Assembly (NCBI GenBank): GCA_018364485.1
Contig: JAGZLX010000026.1
Location: 1 to 23,096, forward strand
Reading direction: 5' to 3'
From: Granulicatella adiacens
Lineage (GTDB): Bacteria > Bacillota > Bacilli > Lactobacillales > Aerococcaceae
DNA: 23,096 nt
Shown here: positions 22,531 to 23,096 of the stretch, in pieces
Layout of the letters: each line of letters opens with the position of its first letter
How positions within the stretch are numbered: the stretch's first letter is position 1
The notes under the pieces: generated by a model
Database searches by the model: none
Told to the model about the DNA's origin: nothing
Seen by the model: only the letters and a program-made list of their open reading frames with translations
Translations under genes and position numbers: made by a program

Positions 22531-22779
22531 GAAGGTTTAGAAATAAAATCTAGAGATATTAAAACAGATTGATTCCGTCCCTTTGGGATATCTTCATGGT
22601 AGGGATAAGAGCTGTCCCGGTTCGAGCCGAAGTCTCTCACCTACTGAGCCTCAATGAGTCTCTACGGAATAAATTCCTAGAGTCTCATATTCGCATCAGT
22701 TACCTCTCGCTCTTACTCCTACCATAGAATCCCAAGGGACTCCATCATTTTTCATAGAATTGGAGTTCTCTAAACCTTC
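22531..22779. repeat. 11-bp inverted repeats flanking structured element copy 2
   Basis: GAAGGTTTAGA (22531-22541) and TCTAAACCTTC (22769-22779) are exact inverted copies enclosing the element. No matching pair flanks copy 1, so they may be local or chance. Confidence 0.45.
22577..22740. repeat. Structured element copy 2 (RNA-like fold, 164 nt)
   Basis: Second copy of the element at 15534-15699, in the opposite orientation. Outer helix GTCCCTTTGGGAT (22577-22589) pairs with ATCCCAAGGGAC (22729-22740), with one bulged T; its outer half is unrelated in sequence to the outer helix of copy 1. Helix 2 begins ATGGTAGG/CCTACCAT and continues TAAGAGC/GCTCTTA. Helix 4 is ACTGA/TCAGT, where copy 1 has ACCGA/TCGGT. 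Helix 5 is GAGTCTCTA with TAGAGTCTC (one T-T mismatch), extended by GGAA/TTCC around TAAA. Hairpin 3 has two mismatches in this copy. Conserved bases outside the helices include GCCTCAA and ATTCGCA. It lies between the exporter terminator and tRNA-Arg, and an 11-bp inverted repeat flanks it. Confidence 0.75.
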
Positions 22780-22911
22780 TTGTTTAAAGACATAATTGAG
22801 TTTTATTATTTACGATTGCTGTAAAAAGAAGATTGTCAATCCTCATAAAAATAAGAACTAGTAACTTCGTATGGACAGATAGCGGGTTCTGTGGTTCAAT
22901 TAATATATTAG

Positions 22912-22985
<74 letters not shown>

Positions 22986-23012
22986 CTAGAAAAAAATGGT
23001 TCTATAATTTTT

Positions 23013-23045
23013 AGGGTTGATGGAAATTTTCCACCAACCCTATTT
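23013..23045 (+). terminator. Terminator after tRNA-Arg
   Basis: AGGGTTGATGGAAA (23013-23026) pairs with TTTTCCACCAACCCT (23027-23041) with one A·C mismatch, followed by ATTTT. Confidence 0.75.
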
Positions 23046-23096
23046 TAGTGTATACAAAAAGGCCAACATCCATTATATTAAAATCGCCAAACCTAA

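Noticed and set aside
22619..22632. GGTTCGAGCC in structured element copy 2 as a tRNA T-arm
   Set aside because: No acceptor, D or anticodon arm fits around it, and copy 1 has GGTGGGAGCC at the same place, inside hairpin 3.

Overview
The window looks like a chromosomal segment of a low-GC Gram-positive coccus of the order Lactobacillales. Proteins and gene orders match Bacillus/Lactobacillales core genes, Shine-Dalgarno sites are strong (AAGGAGG type), and rho-independent terminators are frequent. No sporulation genes sit beside the deoB-punA cluster, where bacilli carry dacF-spoIIA. A Granulicatella- or Carnobacteriaceae-like host is my guess, not something I can prove from sequence. Most of the window is conserved housekeeping DNA. 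The unusual material is in four gene-free intervals.

Layout. 1-1773 (minus): an HTH protein (YpbB-like) followed by recQ, which is cut by the window edge; a divergent 4Fe-4S ferredoxin starts on the same CATG. 2092-8839 (minus): a tightly packed nine-gene series, cvfB-fur-xerD-deoB-punA-ribT-scpA-scpB-rluB, with gaps of 3-26 bp or overlaps, closed by a terminator shared with fer. 9018-11427 (minus): pfkA-pyk, with its own promoter and terminator. 11526-14879 (minus): dnaE, back to back with a small DUF2929-type membrane protein gene. 15727-18386 (minus): ruvA-ruvB-queA. 18529-19068 (minus): an NAD(P)H-dependent FMN reductase. 19474-19662 (plus): a minimal PspC-domain protein. 20067-21056 (minus): pta. 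21266-22476 (plus): a split ThrE-type exporter, two genes overlapping by 4 bp. 22912-22985 (plus): tRNA-Arg(CCU).

The gene groups cover replication, recombination and segregation (dnaE, recQ, ruvAB, xerD, scpAB), central carbon flow (pfkA, pyk, pta, with deoB/punA feeding ribose-phosphate from nucleosides), RNA modification (rluB, queA) and iron/redox functions (fur, fer, FMN reductase).

The most interesting observation is a pair of about 165-nt elements, at 15534-15699 and 22577-22740, in opposite orientations. Their sequences have diverged, but the same multi-helix fold is kept by paired base changes, including an outer helix whose sequence is largely replaced while pairing is retained. 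I cannot assign them to a known RNA class. The first copy abuts a block of 113-114-bp tandem repeats carrying terminator-like hairpins. Other unexplained structure includes a 98-nt two-tier hairpin in the pta 3' region, a neighbouring long hairpin plus a 25-bp palindrome, a 28-bp dyad between the FMN reductase and PspC genes, and a three-copy AGTACA motif between pta and the exporter genes.
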